Part shown: piece by piece, positions 39,932 to 49,173 of the stretch
How positions within the stretch are numbered: the stretch's first letter is position 1
Layout: each line of letters opens with the position of its first letter
From: Ruminococcaceae bacterium UBA1405
Lineage (GTDB): Bacteria; Bacillota; Clostridia; Oscillospirales; Ruminococcaceae
Direction of reading: 5' to 3'
Assembly (NCBI GenBank): GCA_002305685.1
Contig: DBQB01000017.1
Span: forward strand, 1 to 64,000
Length of the DNA: 64,000 nucleotides
Position numbers and translations under genes: made by a program
The notes under the pieces: model-generated
Database searches by the model: none
Seen by the model: the letters and a program-made list of their open reading frames with translations, nothing else
Told to the model about the DNA's origin: nothing

Positions 39932-40354
39932 ATGCTTAAGCGTGAAAAATCCTGCGGCGCTCTTGTGTTTCGCAAAGATCAGGACTCTTTGCAGTTTTTA
40001 CTCTTAAAAAGTCAATTTGGCGGACATTGGTCCTTTCCCAAAGGACATATGGAATCGGGAGAGTCGGAGGTACAAACCGCCCTGCGGGAGGTTCGGGAGG
40101 AAACCGGCCTTTCCATCCATCTCATCGGCGGGTTTCGCCAGTGTGTAGAGTATTATACCAAACCCAATATCAAAAAGCAGGTGGTATATTTTCTGGGCAG
40201 TTCCATCGATCCCCAAATGTCCCCCGTCCCACAGGAGGAGGAGGTCAGCGAGCTGCAATGGATGGACAGCGAAAAAGCGCGTCAGATGGTAACCTTTGAA
40301 AACGACCGCCGCCTAATCTCTAAAGCAACCCAATTTTTACAGCACAGAAAATGA
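39932..40354 (+). CDS. Nudix hydrolase
   Basis: A 140-residue cytoplasmic hydrolase. The Nudix box is intact as GHMESGESEVQTALREVREETGL (about 34-56), with all Glu and Arg metal-site residues of GX5EX7REUXEEXGU. The start CGALVFRKD and the segment HWSFPKGH match the diadenosine tetraphosphate hydrolase-like branch, but substrate is not certain. ATG 39932 lies 11 bases after AAAGGA; a TTG at 39923 is possible. A bidirectional terminator follows. Confidence 0.88.
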   Translation: MLKREKSCGALVFRKDQDSLQFLLLKSQFGGHWSFPKGHMESGESEVQTALREVREETGLSIHLIGGFRQCVEYYTKPNIKKQVVYFLGSSIDPQMSPVPQEEEVSELQWMDSEKARQMVTFENDRRLISKATQFLQHRK

Positions 40355-40363
40355 TACAACGAT

Positions 40364-40412
40364 AAACCGGCGCCTCTCCAGCAATCTGCACTGGAAGGGC
40401 GCCGGTTTTTTT
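40364..40412. terminator. Bidirectional intrinsic terminator
   Basis: An 11-bp stem AAACCGGCGCC/GGCGCCGGTTT (40364-40374 with 40398-40408), with an inner CCAG/CTGG pair and T run, lies between the convergent Nudix and ChrB_N genes. Confidence 0.9.
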
Positions 40413-40421
40413 ACGGCTTTT

Positions 40422-40964
40422 TTAAAGTTTCTCCAGCATCCGCTGGAACTGGAAAAACAAATCCTCTGCCGACATCCGCAGGATCTCCGCAATCGACTGC
40501 ATCCCATACCGCACATCGCCGGACAGCGGCAGGCGGAAATGGTCCCTGGCACGGATACGGGCGTATTTATTGACCATCTTTCGCAGCAGATCCTCCTGTT
40601 TGATGCGGGCAATCTGCTGATCCGGGCAGCGGCGCAGCTCCTCCAACATACGTTGGCATTCGCTGAGCAGTTCCCGATATTCGGCGCTGGACTGTTCGAT
40701 AAACCGGCCGATCAACTCCCGCTCGTCGGCAGGATCGAAGAAGCTGATCTCAATAATAGACGCCTCGCCACCCATCCCCCGTATCTTTTCGGTGAGGCGG
40801 AGAAAAAAGGCCAGCTTCTCTTTTTGATAGGGAAGAATCGCAACCCCCTGCTTGTAATATACCGCCCCGGCCTCTTTGAGCTTTCGCCAGACATATACCC
40901 GATTTTTGGACGGATTTACCGGAAGATTGTATCCCATCCCGATCCATTTTCGCTTTTCTGCCAT
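40422..40964 (-). CDS. ChrB N-terminal-domain protein
   Basis: A 180-residue soluble protein matching the N-terminal domain of chromate resistance protein ChrB. The family entry is KWIGMGYNLPVNPSKNRVYVWRKLKEAGAVYYKQGVAILPYQKE, followed by an aromatic/acidic region (ISFFDPADERELIGRFIEQ) and a helical tail. Full ChrB proteins carry a further C-terminal domain that is absent here, as in other Firmicutes. No chromate transporter is nearby, so the role is unknown. ATG 40964 follows GAAAGAGGGGAAA. Confidence 0.75.
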   Translation of the reverse strand: MAEKRKWIGMGYNLPVNPSKNRVYVWRKLKEAGAVYYKQGVAILPYQKEKLAFFLRLTEKIRGMGGEASIIEISFFDPADERELIGRFIEQSSAEYRELLSECQRMLEELRRCPDQQIARIKQEDLLRKMVNKYARIRARDHFRLPLSGDVRYGMQSIAEILRMSAEDLFFQFQRMLEKL

Positions 40965-41098
40965 TTTTTCCCCTCTTTCGCAGCCAACAACATTCCTATA
41001 CATTATTGTAACAGTCGCTACAAAAAAGTCAACTGCACAGCTGCAATTTTCTTGGAGAAAGGGGAAAACCGGCTATCCCCATCCCGGACTGGCGAAAT

Positions 41099-41632
41099 CT
41101 ATCCGCGGATCTCGCCATCCTGCCAGGGAACCGATATGGCAGACCCTGCCCGCAAACTTTTGGGGACATCCAAAATCCGTTGGTTGCGGCTGCCCCGGAA
41201 ATGCAGCATCAGGCTCTTTTGGGAGAGGAGAAAGGGACCGTCCACCAGCACATCGCACACCCGCAGCAGCGACAGGATTTCCGGCTGCGTTTCTCCCATC
41301 TGCATCAGCTCCTCAAACCGATATCCGGTATAGGTCATCAGATGCATCCCCCGATCCTTGATGAGCTGCCCCAGCTGGGACAACGCCTGCGCCTGACAGA
41401 AGGGTTCCCCTCCACTGAAGGTCACCCCATGAATCATAGGGTTTTTACAGATTTCATCCAAAATCCGCTCCACCGGATACAGCTGCCCGCCGGAAAAATC
41501 ATGGGACTGGGGATTGTGGCATCCGGGACAGTGATGGGGGCATCCCTGTACAAACACCACAAACCGCAGTCCCGGCCCATCCACAATAGATTCCCGCACC
41601 ACACCGGCAATCCGAAGCATCCTCTCCTCCAT
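41099..41632 (-). CDS. nrdG: Anaerobic ribonucleotide reductase activating protein
   Basis: A 177-residue radical-SAM enzyme that installs the glycyl radical on NrdD using SAM and a 4Fe-4S cluster. The cluster motif is CPHHCPGC (CX3CX2C) at about 31-38, preceded by ESIVDGPGLRFVVFVQG and followed by NPQSHDFSGG and VTFSGGEPFCQ. ATG 41632 lies eight bases after GGGAGGA. It is 111 bases downstream of nrdD on the same strand and likely shares its transcript. Confidence 0.92.
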   Translation of the reverse strand: MEERMLRIAGVVRESIVDGPGLRFVVFVQGCPHHCPGCHNPQSHDFSGGQLYPVERILDEICKNPMIHGVTFSGGEPFCQAQALSQLGQLIKDRGMHLMTYTGYRFEELMQMGETQPEILSLLRVCDVLVDGPFLLSQKSLMLHFRGSRNQRILDVPKSLRAGSAISVPWQDGEIRG

Positions 41633-41743
41633 TGCTGATTCCTCCCAAAGGATAAGGTGCGCTGCAACGGCTTTGCAGCGCACCAAACCATCTTCTCTCA
41701 TGTTGGACCATCCCGGCGATCTACCGGTTGGCCTGTGCCGCGA

Positions 41744-44080
41744 TCACAGCGTTTCCAGCGAGGAGACGCCGTGTTTGACCCGATCCTCCACCTCGGCCCG
41801 CTTGGCGTCGTTGAAACGGTCCAGCGTACCGACCAGATAGCCGGTGATGCGGCGGATCCGCTCAAATTTGGGACCGCCGTCCTGTTCGGTTCTGCCGCAT
41901 CTGGGGCAGCTGTCCCCGATGATTCCGGTAAACCCACACACCGGGTCCCGGTCCACCGGATGGTTGATGGAACCGTATCCCACGCCGGATTCCTTCATGC
42001 AGCGCACCACCTGCTCAAAGGCTTCCAGATTCTCGGTGGGATCGCCGTCCAACTCCACATAGGTGATATGCCCGCCGTTGGTCAGCGGATGATACTGCGC
42101 CTCCCGACGGATCTTCTCAAAGGCGGAGATCTCATAGTACACCGGGATGTGGAAGGAATTGGTGTAATATTCCCGGTCGGTCACACCGGGGATCACGCCG
42201 AAACGTTTGCGGTCCATCTTGACAAAACGTCCGGAAAGCCCCTCCGCCGGGGTGGCGATCAGCGAGAAGTTGAGTCCGCTGCGCTGGGTTTCCTCATCCA
42301 TCTTCCGGCGCATAAAGCCGATAATCTCCAGTCCCAGATTTTGAGCCTCCTGGGATTCCCCGTGATGCTTGCCCACCAGGGCCTTGAGACATTCCGCCAA
42401 ACCAATGAAGCCCACCGTGAGGGTACCATGACGCAGCACCTCCTCCAGCGTATCGTCCTCAGAGAGTTTATCCGAATCCAGCCAGATGCCCTGTCCCATC
42501 AGGAAAGGATAATTTTTCACCTTCTTGGCGCACTGGATACGGAACCGATGATGCAGCTGCTGGATCACCAGATCGATCTTTTTCTCCAGCTCCTCAAAGA
42601 ACTGCTCGATGTTTCCGTTGGCCTTGATGGCAAGACGGGGCAGATTGATGGAGGTAAAGCTGAGGTTTCCTCTGCCGTTGACAATCTCCCGCTGGGGATC
42701 GTAAACGTTGCCGATCACCCTGGTACGGCAGCCCATATACGCCACCTCCGTCTCAGGATGGCCCTCCTTGTAATATTGCAGATTAAAGGGCGCATCGATG
42801 AAGGAGAAGTTGGGGAACAGCCGCTTGGCCGATACCCGGCAGGCCAGCTGGAACAGGTCGTAGTTGGGATCCCCGGGATTGTAGTTGACCCCTTCCTTCA
42901 CTTTGAAGATTTGAATGGGGAATATGGGGGTCTCCCCGTTGCCCAGCCCCGCCTCGGTGGCCAGCAGCAGGTTTTTCATCACCAGACGCCCCTCGGCGCT
43001 GGTATCGGTGCCGTAATTGAGGGAACTGAAGGGAATCTGCGCCCCCGCCCGGGAGTGCATGGTGTTGAGGTTGTGGATCAACGCTTCCATCGCCTGATAG
43101 GTGCTGCGGTCGGTTTCCTTTAAGGCGTATTTTCTGGCAAACTGCTGGATCTTTGCCGCCATCTCCTCGCCGTACCGGCTTGTCAGCTCCTCCGATTCCT
43201 CCTGCTCGTAACCGTTGTCCCCGGAGAGCACCGGGGTCAAACCTTTGTGGGCCTTTACCGTCTCCAGCACCTGGTCTGCGGCGGCTTTCCCATCCTCTGT
43301 CCCCGAAAGCAGCTCAATGGCTTTCCCCAGATTGGTCAGATAGTGGCGGCGGTAGGTTTTGGCAACACCCTCCGCCATGGAATAGTCAAAATTGGGAACG
43401 CTCTGCCCGCCATGCTGATCGTTCTGGTTGGACTGGATGGCGATACAGGCCAAAGCAGAATAGCTCTGGATATCGTTGGGTTCCCGCAAAAAACCATGGC
43501 CGGTGGAAAAACCGCCGTGGAACAGCTTTTGCAGATCAATCTGACAGCAGGTGGTGGTCAGGGTATAAAAATCCAGATCATGGATATGGATATCCCCTTC
43601 AATATGGGCTTTGGCGTGGTCGGGACACAGCACATACATCTCGTCAAACTGTTTGGCGCCTTCGGAACCATATTTGAGCATGGTCCCCATGGCGGTATCC
43701 CCGTCGATGTTGGCGTTTTCCCGTTTGATATCGTTTTCCGCCGCCGATTGGAAGGTCAGATCCTCATAAATCTTCATCAGACGGGTGTTCATCTCCCGCA
43801 CCCGGGTGCGGTTGGCGCGATAGATGATATATTCCTTGGCGGTGCGGGCATGTCCCCGCTCCACCAGTACCTTCTCCACAGCGTCCTGGATCTCCTCCAC
43901 CGAGGGCTGGGTACAGTGCAGCGTTTCCTCCAGATAGCGCTCCACCTCTTTGGCAACAGACATGGCCGTGTCATAGTCCCGGCCTCCGGTGGCTTGCGCT
44001 GCCTTGAATACCGCATCCGCAATCTTGGACAGCTCAAATGGTACAATCCGTCCATCCCGCTTCACAATTGTCTCCAACAT
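41744..44080 (-). CDS. nrdD: Anaerobic ribonucleoside-triphosphate reductase
   Basis: A 778-residue class III reductase that makes deoxynucleotides without oxygen. Residues about 1-95 form an ATP-cone (TIVKRDGRIVPFELSKIADAVF). The large glycyl-radical barrel follows, a CGFTGIIGDSCPRCG zinc site precedes the C-terminus, and the radical loop RRITGYLVGTLDRFND has Gly747 as the probable radical site. ATG 44080 gives the family start MLETIVKRDGR. A pair of NrdR-box-like sites covers its promoter. Confidence 0.95.
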   Translation of the reverse strand: MLETIVKRDGRIVPFELSKIADAVFKAAQATGGRDYDTAMSVAKEVERYLEETLHCTQPSVEEIQDAVEKVLVERGHARTAKEYIIYRANRTRVREMNTRLMKIYEDLTFQSAAENDIKRENANIDGDTAMGTMLKYGSEGAKQFDEMYVLCPDHAKAHIEGDIHIHDLDFYTLTTTCCQIDLQKLFHGGFSTGHGFLREPNDIQSYSALACIAIQSNQNDQHGGQSVPNFDYSMAEGVAKTYRRHYLTNLGKAIELLSGTEDGKAAADQVLETVKAHKGLTPVLSGDNGYEQEESEELTSRYGEEMAAKIQQFARKYALKETDRSTYQAMEALIHNLNTMHSRAGAQIPFSSLNYGTDTSAEGRLVMKNLLLATEAGLGNGETPIFPIQIFKVKEGVNYNPGDPNYDLFQLACRVSAKRLFPNFSFIDAPFNLQYYKEGHPETEVAYMGCRTRVIGNVYDPQREIVNGRGNLSFTSINLPRLAIKANGNIEQFFEELEKKIDLVIQQLHHRFRIQCAKKVKNYPFLMGQGIWLDSDKLSEDDTLEEVLRHGTLTVGFIGLAECLKALVGKHHGESQEAQNLGLEIIGFMRRKMDEETQRSGLNFSLIATPAEGLSGRFVKMDRKRFGVIPGVTDREYYTNSFHIPVYYEISAFEKIRREAQYHPLTNGGHITYVELDGDPTENLEAFEQVVRCMKESGVGYGSINHPVDRDPVCGFTGIIGDSCPRCGRTEQDGGPKFERIRRITGYLVGTLDRFNDAKRAEVEDRVKHGVSSLETL

Positions 44081-44136
44081 AATCTGCTTCCTCTCCTCCC
44101 GCTTGAAGGAACCCACTGGGGGAACCTGTCTATAAA

Positions 44137-44183
44137 TCACAATATATTGTGTTTTTATATCAAAAGCAACCTATATAATGTGT
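44137..44183 (-). promoter_or_regulatory. nrdDG promoter with a tandem pair of NrdR boxes
   Basis: The minus strand shows TTGCTT (44169-44164), a 17-base spacer and TATATT (44146-44141). The first box, around the palindrome CACAATATATTGTG (44137-44152), matches the consensus ACACWATATATWGTGT at 15 of 16 positions and covers the -10. The second, at 44168-44183, matches 13 of 16 and touches the -35. Their centres are 31 bases apart, the spacing expected for NrdR repression. No nrdR gene is in this window. Confidence 0.8.
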
Positions 44184-44405
44184 ATTCATTTCTGCACGCA
44201 CTTATTATTCTAAAAGCATCCGATACGGTTGTCAACCAGCAAATCGGCAGTTTTTATCCGATTTTTTTGGCAGGCGTCTCTCTTTCGGCTTTTCCAAGCG
44301 GGTTTATAACGGATGATAAAAATTTTTTGAATGGATTATATTCTGCGCAAATATTACCATCCGTTAATTTTCTGTGCCATTCACGGTTTATTTACGTTTT
44401 CACAA

Positions 44406-44435
44406 TTGCGCTATGCCGGTTTTTCATGTTAAAAT
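44406..44435 (+). promoter_or_regulatory. Promoter of the peptide-binding lipoprotein gene
   Basis: TTGCGC at 44406-44411, an 18-base spacer and TAAAAT at 44430-44435 with a TGT just upstream (extended -10). The rest of the gap 44184-44405 shows no gene. Confidence 0.55.
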
Positions 44436-44500
44436 AACCCTGTTATTCTTATGTACCAAAAGACCATTTCAACTGTTATAAGGGGATGTGGCGTTTTTCG

Positions 44501-46174
44501 ATGAGGCGCTTGATTTTATGGATTTTTTTATCTTTGCTGATCTGTTCCCTGACCCTTACCACTGCGGGATGTTCCCTTCGTTCCCGCCCTCTCATCCGGT
44601 ATAATATATCCCAAGGCGTACAGAACCTGGATCCTCAATTCGCCCAGCAGCCCAATGAGCTGCTGGTGGTGCTCAACTGCTTTGAAGGTCTGTTCCGTCT
44701 GGATGAGGAAAGGACGGTGGTCCCTGCCGCCGTAGAACGCTATCTCCTTTCACAGGACCGATGTACATATACATTTTATCTCAAAGAAAACCTCCAATGG
44801 TCCGACGGGATTGCGCTCACCGCCCACGATTTTGTTTTCGCTTTTCAAAGGCTGTTTCAAACCAGTTCCCCCGCCCCAAACGCACAGGATTTTATCGGTA
44901 TCCGCAATGCCTCCGCAGTCTTGGAGGGTAGCTTGCCGGTGTCTCAGCTAGGGGTAAAAGCTCTGGACGATCATACGTTACAGATTACCTTGGAACAGCC
45001 GGATCTTTTCTTTACCGAGCTGCTGACCACTGCCGCCGCCATGCCCTGCCGGGAGGATTTTTTTCATGGATGCAACGGCCGGTACGGCCTCTCTCTGAGC
45101 ACCCTGATTTTTAACGGCCCCTATACCGTTGGCAGCTGGAACAACGACAAATACATCGGCCTGTTTCCCAACGAAAGCTATGCTGCATCCGGCTCCCTGC
45201 CAGTCTGTACCGTCTATCTGTACACCACCCGCCCTCAAGAGGAAAACCTCTCCTTGCTTTTGGAGGATCGGGGAGACGGGGGACCGGTATATTATAGCGA
45301 TCTTTCTCAGCTGGAAGGCGGGGATTTCTCGGTGTATACCTTCGAAAATACCGTCTATCTGCTGCTGTTTAACCAGCAGATCCCCCAACTGCAAAACCAG
45401 AATATCCGTCTGGGGATGGCGTATGCCTTTAACCGGCAGCTGTTCCAGCCCTATCTGGAGAATAACCTGACCCTTACCAATCTTATCCTTCCACCGACTA
45501 CCTCCATTCAAGGTCAACCTTACCGGGAACTGGTCTCGGTACCGGGGATCCTCTACGACAGCGCCACAGCGCAGCGGTATTTTTCCGACGGGCTCAGTGA
45601 GCTGGGAATTTCCAAGCTCTCCAAAAGCACCCTAATCTGCCTGGACACCGGCCCTCACAAGATGCTTTCCGGATTTATCCAGCAACAATGGCAAAACGAT
45701 CTAAACCTGTATGTCAATACCGAAGCGCTTTCTGCTTCCGACTTCTATGCCCGGATTGCCAGCGGAGACTTTGAGATGGCCATTGTTCCCTTTACCATGT
45801 CCCAATCCAATCCTGGGGTATTTCTGTCCCAGCTGCTGGATTATCTCCCCGAGACCTCGGTGCAAAACCCGGACCAGCAGGATCTGGAAACCGAAACAGA
45901 GCCGCTGACCTCCTCCATCGACGAGGATCTAACAAAACTGCAAAGCGATTTGAGCGCCGCCCGTCAGGCACAGACCCCACAGCAGGCCGCCCAATACTTT
46001 GCACAGGCGGAATCGCTGCTGCTGGAAAAGGGATATGTGATTCCTTTGTATTTTGAATCCAGCTATTTTGCGATTTCCAGCCGGTTTGAGGACGTCATCT
46101 TCACCCCCTTTTCCGGCTCCATCTATTTTCATCAGGCCTGGGAAAACAACAACTCCCCTTCCAGCCTGTTTTAG
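44501..46174 (+). CDS. OppA-type peptide-binding lipoprotein without linked transporter
   Basis: A 557-residue lipoprotein of the SBP_bac_5 family. Lipobox TTAGC puts the lipidated Cys at residue 24 of the 44501 start. Family blocks are YNISQGVQNLDPQFAQQPNELLVVLNCFEGLFRLDEE, LKENLQWSDGIALTAHDFVFAFQRLF and the C-terminal LLLEKGYVIPLYFESSYF. It should bind oligopeptides outside the cell. No permease or ATPase genes lie beside it, so it may work with a distant transporter. The start is unsure: AAGGGG lies 15 bases before 44501 but touches the ATG at 44486. Confidence 0.88.
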   Translation: MRRLILWIFLSLLICSLTLTTAGCSLRSRPLIRYNISQGVQNLDPQFAQQPNELLVVLNCFEGLFRLDEERTVVPAAVERYLLSQDRCTYTFYLKENLQWSDGIALTAHDFVFAFQRLFQTSSPAPNAQDFIGIRNASAVLEGSLPVSQLGVKALDDHTLQITLEQPDLFFTELLTTAAAMPCREDFFHGCNGRYGLSLSTLIFNGPYTVGSWNNDKYIGLFPNESYAASGSLPVCTVYLYTTRPQEENLSLLLEDRGDGGPVYYSDLSQLEGGDFSVYTFENTVYLLLFNQQIPQLQNQNIRLGMAYAFNRQLFQPYLENNLTLTNLILPPTTSIQGQPYRELVSVPGILYDSATAQRYFSDGLSELGISKLSKSTLICLDTGPHKMLSGFIQQQWQNDLNLYVNTEALSASDFYARIASGDFEMAIVPFTMSQSNPGVFLSQLLDYLPETSVQNPDQQDLETETEPLTSSIDEDLTKLQSDLSAARQAQTPQQAAQYFAQAESLLLEKGYVIPLYFESSYFAISSRFEDVIFTPFSGSIYFHQAWENNNSPSSLF

Positions 46175-46185
46175 TTTCCAAAATC

Positions 46186-46225
46186 AAAGGCATCCGCCTC
46201 CCAGAGTGGGCGGATGCCTTTTGTT
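46186..46225. terminator. Bidirectional intrinsic terminator
   Basis: A 13-bp stem, 46186-46198 with 46209-46221, with flanking A and T runs, between the convergent lipoprotein and GH27 genes. Confidence 0.88.
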
Positions 46226-46259
46226 TTCATCGTATTCTGCGCAGGTATATGGGGGAAAG

Positions 46260-47612
46260 TTATGGCTGTTCATCCTTGGTATGACTCAGCGCATACACCT
46301 TACAGCCATGGGCTGTCAGCGGAAAGGTCAGGGAATCGCCGTCAAACCGGTCCTCCACCGTCTCCCCGCACCAAAGTTCTGTCCCCCACAGTACAAGCTG
46401 GCCTGGCATTCCCACATCCTCCAGCGCCTGCTGGACCTCTCTGCGGCTGATCTGCACCTGCGCGCCGCCGTCCGAAAGGCAGAATACCGCCAGATAACAC
46501 CGGTCCTCAGAAGCGTTGTAGGCCACCCATGCGGCCTTATCCTCATCCCGGACAACCTGTCTGGGGCGGCACTGAGGAGGCAGCATTCCCAGCACCTCCC
46601 GGTTGGTCAGCAGGGACATGGTCTCAGGGTCATCCTCCAACAATGTCATCTCAGCCCCCAACATCAGCGGTGCGCCGAAGATACACCACAGGGTCATCAT
46701 CGTTCTTTGCTCTTCCAGAGTAAAGTTGGTTTTCCGCTCCTGTCCGAACCCCTTGCCCACATATCCCATGGGCAGCATATCACAGTCGGGATAACAGCCT
46801 GGGGAGACATGATCCTGCCACAGTTCACAGCGCCAGAACATCTCCTTGAGGGCGGACCAATCATCCCAGAAATCTCCGGTGATCCGCCACATATTGGCAT
46901 ATTTCCCATAATGCCCTGCCTGTTCCAGCAGCGCAGGCCCAGGAGAGAGGGAAAGCACAATCTCCCGCCCGCATTTTTCAATGGCTTTGGCGATCATCTC
47001 CACCTCATGACGCGCCGCATAGGGCTTGTGGGGCAGCATGGCAAGGTTGCAGATATCGTCGCATTTGATGTAATCCACCCCCCACTGGGCATACAGTTCC
47101 ATCAGGGAATCGTAGTAGGCCTGCCCTTCCGGGCGGTTGCGCACCCCGTACATATCTGAATTCCAACCGCAGATCATGGTGGGGTCGGCAATCTCGTTGG
47201 CGGTGACCGCACAGCCTTTGATCTTCCCGTGGAGATGAGCGGAAAGCCGCGGGATTCCCCGCATAATATGGATTCCAAACTTTAACCCCAGACTGTGGAC
47301 ATACTCGGCCAGAGGCCCAAACCCGGCTCCCCCCGCCGAGGAGGGGAAACGTTCCGGATCCGGCAGCAGCCGGGAATACTCGTCCATTTCCAGATGGGAA
47401 AAGGGGATGTACTGGAATTCCTGACGCCTGGTTCCCGGCTTTTGGGCATACCACTGGATATCCACCACAACGTATTCCCAGCCGTATTCCCGCAGATGCT
47501 CCGCCATAAACGCAGCGTTGGCCCGCACCTGCGCCTCATTGACGGTGGTATCGTAGTAGTCGTAGCTGTTCCAGCCCATGGGAGGTGTCCTTGCAAAATC
47601 GTTTTTGTTCAT
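46260..47612 (-). CDS. GH27 alpha-galactosidase
   Basis: A 450-residue glycosidase with an N-terminal TIM barrel and C-terminal beta domain. Signatures are RTPPMGWNSYDYY, the DIQWY strand end, GLKFGIHIMRGIPR, YIKCDDI with the probable nucleophile Asp185, and MWRITGDFWDDW with the probable acid/base Asp247. FGAPLMLGAEM closes the barrel. No signal peptide is visible, so it acts on imported galactosides. It is monocistronic. A TGTTATAAT on the minus strand (near 47657-47649) may be its extended -10. Confidence 0.9.
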   Translation of the reverse strand: MNKNDFARTPPMGWNSYDYYDTTVNEAQVRANAAFMAEHLREYGWEYVVVDIQWYAQKPGTRRQEFQYIPFSHLEMDEYSRLLPDPERFPSSAGGAGFGPLAEYVHSLGLKFGIHIMRGIPRLSAHLHGKIKGCAVTANEIADPTMICGWNSDMYGVRNRPEGQAYYDSLMELYAQWGVDYIKCDDICNLAMLPHKPYAARHEVEMIAKAIEKCGREIVLSLSPGPALLEQAGHYGKYANMWRITGDFWDDWSALKEMFWRCELWQDHVSPGCYPDCDMLPMGYVGKGFGQERKTNFTLEEQRTMMTLWCIFGAPLMLGAEMTLLEDDPETMSLLTNREVLGMLPPQCRPRQVVRDEDKAAWVAYNASEDRCYLAVFCLSDGGAQVQISRREVQQALEDVGMPGQLVLWGTELWCGETVEDRFDGDSLTFPLTAHGCKVYALSHTKDEQP

Positions 47613-47682
47613 CTGGTGCTCACTCCTTCACAGCGATGGCTTACCACCATTATAACAACTTTGTAGCTGGATGAACAGAGAA

Positions 47683-47728
47683 AAGAAAAAACGGGCACAT
47701 CCAAATCACTTTCGGATGTGCCCGTTTT
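47683..47728 (-). terminator. Terminator of the S10-spc-alpha supercluster
   Basis: A 15-bp stem (47688-47702 with 47714-47728) is followed on the minus strand by a T-rich tract, 33 bases past the rplQ stop. Confidence 0.92.
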
Positions 47729-47760
47729 GGGTTGTCAGATCAAAAGGACCGGCGATCCAA

Positions 47761-48102
47761 TCAGATCAGTTCAATGATAGCCATCTCAGCGGCATCGCCT
47801 CTGCGGGGCCCGATCTTGATGATGCGGGAGTATCCGCCGTTGGTCTCCTTATATTTGGGAGCCAGCTCGTCAAACAATTTCTTTGCCACAGTTTCCTTGG
47901 TAACAAAGGAATATACCTGACGTTTCGCGTGGAGGTTATCCTCCTTGGCGATGGTGATCATCTTTTCAGTCATAGCCCGAACCTCTTTGGCGCGGGTAAC
48001 GGTGGTCTCAATCTTGCCGGTTTCCAGCAGATAGGTGACCATAGCGCGGAGCATCGCTTTTCTATGATCGGAGGTTCTGCCGAGTTTTCTCGTACCTGGC
48101 AT
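47761..48102 (-). CDS. rplQ: 50S ribosomal protein L17
   Basis: A 113-residue protein starting MPGTRKLGRTSDHRKAMLRAMVTYLLE, a textbook L17. It binds 23S rRNA near the exit tunnel and packs against L22 and L32. It is the last gene of the supercluster, 35 bases after rpoA and just before the terminator. Length is normal for bacteria outside Proteobacteria. Confidence 0.97.
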   Translation of the reverse strand: MPGTRKLGRTSDHRKAMLRAMVTYLLETGKIETTVTRAKEVRAMTEKMITIAKEDNLHAKRQVYSFVTKETVAKKLFDELAPKYKETNGGYSRIIKIGPRRGDAAEMAIIELI

Positions 48103-48137
48103 CGAATTTCACTCCTTTACCATGGATTGGTTATTGG

Positions 48138-49103
48138 TTATTCTTCGTCGTCGTTGAGCTGGAATCCAAGGCTTACCAACTTGGAGATAACTTCCTCCAG
48201 GGACTTGGTCCCCAGATTCCGTACCTTCATCATCTCGCTCTTGGATTTGCTGATCAGCTCTTTTACTGTGTTGATCCCAGCACGCTTCAAGCAGTTAGAG
48301 GAGCGAACAGACAAGTCAAGCTCATCAATGGTCATCTCCAGGATAGAATCCTTACCGCTGTCTTCCCTTTCCACAACAGGTTCGGTGCTATAGACCTCAG
48401 AGGAGAGATCCATAAACTTCACAAGATGGTCGTTGAGGACCTTGGCTCCTAACGAGACAGCCTCGTCGGCGGCAATGGTACCGTCTGTCCATACTTCAAG
48501 AATCAACTTGTCGTAGTCTGTTTTCTGTTCAACACGCTGGTTCTCCACAACATAATGCACCTTAAGCACAGGTGTATAGATGCTGTCGATCGGAATAACG
48601 CCGATCACGTTCTGTTCCCGGTCAGACGCTTTGTTCTGCTCGGCGGGAACATAGCCTTTGCCTCTGCCCAGCGTGATCTCCATATGCAGTTCTGCGCCGG
48701 AACCCAGTGTAGCAATACGCAAATCTGGATTGAGTATCTCAACATCCGAATCAGGAATGATGGAACCGGCGGTGACAACGCACTCGCCTTTTGCTTCGAT
48801 GCGGATCTTTTTCGGCGCATCGCAGTAAAGTTTGGCCCGCAGTCCCTTCAGATTCAGGACAATCTCGGTGACGTCCTCCTTCACACCCGGGATGGTTGAA
48901 AACTCGTGCTGTACCCCATCAATCTTTACAGATGTGACGGCAACACCAGGAAGCGAGGAGAGCAGCACACGCCGTAGACTGTTGCCAATGGTCATGCCAA
49001 ATCCCCGATCCAGGGGCTCAAAGACAAAACGGCCATAGGAACCATTCGGCGCGATCTCGGCTATCTCAATCTCGGGACTTTTCGCCTTTTTGAACTCGTT
49101 CAC
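48138..49103 (-). CDS. rpoA: RNA polymerase alpha subunit
   Basis: A 321-residue alpha subunit. The N-terminal domain (about 1-230) has GRFVFEPLDRGFGMTIGNSLRRVLLSSLPG for dimerisation and beta/beta' contact. A linker and the C-terminal domain (about 250-315) follow; the latter contains LSVRSSNCLKRAGINTVKELI and RNLGTKSLEEVISKL for UP-element and activator contact. It starts at GTG 49103, seven bases after GGAGGG. This is its standard place between rpsD and rplQ. Confidence 0.97.
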   Translation of the reverse strand: MNEFKKAKSPEIEIAEIAPNGSYGRFVFEPLDRGFGMTIGNSLRRVLLSSLPGVAVTSVKIDGVQHEFSTIPGVKEDVTEIVLNLKGLRAKLYCDAPKKIRIEAKGECVVTAGSIIPDSDVEILNPDLRIATLGSGAELHMEITLGRGKGYVPAEQNKASDREQNVIGVIPIDSIYTPVLKVHYVVENQRVEQKTDYDKLILEVWTDGTIAADEAVSLGAKVLNDHLVKFMDLSSEVYSTEPVVEREDSGKDSILEMTIDELDLSVRSSNCLKRAGINTVKELISKSKSEMMKVRNLGTKSLEEVISKLVSLGFQLNDDEE

Positions 49104-49173
49104 AAGTAACCCTCCTTATGCGGCAGAAAGCTCTGCCAGTATAATCGCATTCCCTTGCCGATTTCTATCCGCA

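Noticed and set aside
41657..43123. Plus-strand frame of 488 residues opposite nrdD
   Set aside because: Shadow of the conserved NrdD frame; His/Gln/Gly-rich composition.
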